This document shows positions 62,661 to 64,000 of a stretch of DNA of 64,000 bases, in pieces. The stretch is from positions 873,001 to 937,000 of the forward strand of contig CM020502.1 of assembly GCA_009823395.1 (NCBI GenBank), written 5' to 3'. A program made the position numbers and the translations under genes. The stretch's first letter is position 1. Every line of letters starts with the position of its first letter. The DNA comes from Thamnaconus septentrionalis (taxonomy: Eukaryota > Chordata > Actinopteri > Tetraodontiformes > Monacanthidae). The notes under the pieces are model-generated. The model did no database searches. It saw only the letters and a list, made by a program, of their open reading frames with translations, and was not told where the DNA came from.

Positions 62661-64000
62661 TCCTGTGGTCAGGCGATAAATAAAACGTGGCTAGTTTGTT
62701 TTTTACCTTTGAAAACAGTCGCGCGTCCTTCCCTTTTGATCGAACACTGGAGGTAGCAGCAAAAATACTTAACGACTTTTAGATGTTTTTTAATCTTGAG
62801 GGCTGCTACTGGAAAAAACCCAAGTGGGAGGCTCGTCTGCATACATGCTCTTTAAGCGAGTAAGTGTAGAGCATGCACACTTGGGTTTATCTTGAGTCTG
62901 TTGCTTATCATATCAGGGCCAAATCAAAATCAGTCATTCAACATCCAGTCCAGTAAAAAGAACCAGCTACTTCATAACAAAGTTGCAATGTTTCGCCTTC
63001 TGGCCGTCTTTTTTTTTTTTTAATCCCCTTTCAAACACGTGGAAGGTCCAACAGAGTATCGTTTCAGCGGTGAGCTAAAACTAAGAGCTTTTTTGCATGG
63101 GGTTGTAAATAAAGGGCTAAACTAGATGTTTATTTTATTATGGAGTTTACAGACAATTAACCTTGTGTGGCTGCTCCACTGAAGTTCAAAGTGGAAAAAA
63201 AATTAAGATTTTATCGCCGGTGAAAAGACGGGACGTTAAAAAAAATAACTCCAGTGAATTCCTGCTCCTGGAAGACAAGCCAGGAAAAAGTTACGTCGCT
63301 CGATCGGTATGTACACATCGCAGTCGTGTTCGAAATTGAAGGAGGACGATGCTAAATGTCTCTAAATCCAGGGGCTGTCATTCCCTCGAGAGGAAGAATC
63401 CCAAAGAATCTGAAATAGCATGCTGCCCGCCCCAACTGAGCATTATGTCTAGACACGGCGATAAACAATTTAGCTTAGGTCTGAACGAAATGCCAGAAAC
63501 AGCCAAGCCACTATGTTTTGACCCGGATCCAAATAATAAAAAAAAAAAAATACGGGATTATCTCAAGAGACCTTAGCGCTCCGATCACCCTTGCCTCAAA
63601 GCTCTTCTTGCTGAAGTACTCAAAAAGCTGATAGTTTTGCTCGTGGTAACCAAAAAAAAGAAAAAAACAATGCATTTTTCCCCCCCTTCATAACCTAAAA
63701 ACAAATATTACATAAGCGGATGTGCTCTGAGGGATAAAGTGCGGGGAAATGTTCTTTGACGCTAATTAAAAAATCTCTTGCCGTGTGTTTGCATTGCAGT
63801 CCTCCCCCTCCCCCAGTTCCTTTACGCATTCATAATGAGTGTTCAGATCTGCCAAGAAGTCTGCCAAGATAGGATCCTGTGACATGAGGTGTTTGCGGCC
63901 CTCTACTTATTTCCTGTTTTTTCATACCGCAGACGATTTATGAGTTAGGATGTCAAAAAATAAAAACCGAACAAAACAAATGAAAAGACAAGAGAGGGAT
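62661..64000. other. p38 intron or flank to window end, no exon recognised
   Basis: Contains a copy of the dispersed motif at 63101-63124 and a short poly-A run at 63538-63551. No kinase-like reading frame. Confidence 0.4.

Overview
The window is vertebrate nuclear DNA, almost certainly from a teleost (ray-finned) fish. The genes are split by GT-AG introns, and their translated exons match vertebrate single-copy families along their length. The space between them is full of fish-type repeats: Rex1-like LINE ends, tRNA-headed SINEs, hAT, Harbinger and Tc1-like relics, Ty3 and retrovirus-like integrase fragments, and very long (TA)n arrays. Bacterial features such as operons, ribosome binding sites and CRISPR arrays do not apply.

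Four genes can be supported. (1) lrig3 on the + strand, 3040-13879, is a receptor-like membrane protein with leucine-rich repeats, three Ig domains, one transmembrane helix and a cytoplasmic tail. Sixteen coding exons are visible. The signal peptide, LRRNT and first repeats lie upstream of the window. (2) atp23 on the - strand, 53494-55852, is a complete six-exon gene for the mitochondrial intermembrane-space HEXXH metalloprotease and Atp6 assembly factor. (3) A tRNA-Leu(CAG) gene lies on the - strand at 57246-57328. (4) The first coding exon of a p38 MAP kinase, most likely mapk11, lies at 59170-59282 on the + strand; the rest of that gene continues beyond 64000. lrig3 and atp23 are also neighbours in human (12q14.1), which supports the paralogue call. 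atp23 and the p38 gene are head to head, about 3.3 kb apart, with the tRNA between them.

Layout. 1-3039: lrig3 upstream intron with a terminal-inverted-repeat DNA element. 3040-13879: lrig3 exons, with a Harbinger relic and long TA, TG and CA arrays in introns. 13880-14280: 3' UTR. 14280-53000: a roughly 39-kb interval in which I find no convincing protein gene. It holds an LTR-element integrase fragment (17630-19033), an hAT element with intact target duplications and a SINE nested inside it (37032-38121), two Rex1-like LINE ends (38388-38938 and 41806-43095), a retrovirus-like pol fragment (46808-48325), several compact AT-motif-rich stretches that could be conserved enhancers, and many microsatellites. 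53075-55960: atp23 with its likely poly(A) signal and promoter. 55960-59170: tRNA and repeats. 59170-64000: p38 exon 1 and a repeat-bearing first intron.

Nothing here amounts to a new biological system. The most informative items are the datable nested insertions, a short dispersed repeat seen five times in the same orientation, microsatellites grown from seeds inside LINE tails, and candidate regulatory blocks between lrig3 and atp23. All homology calls are made by eye from the sequence.
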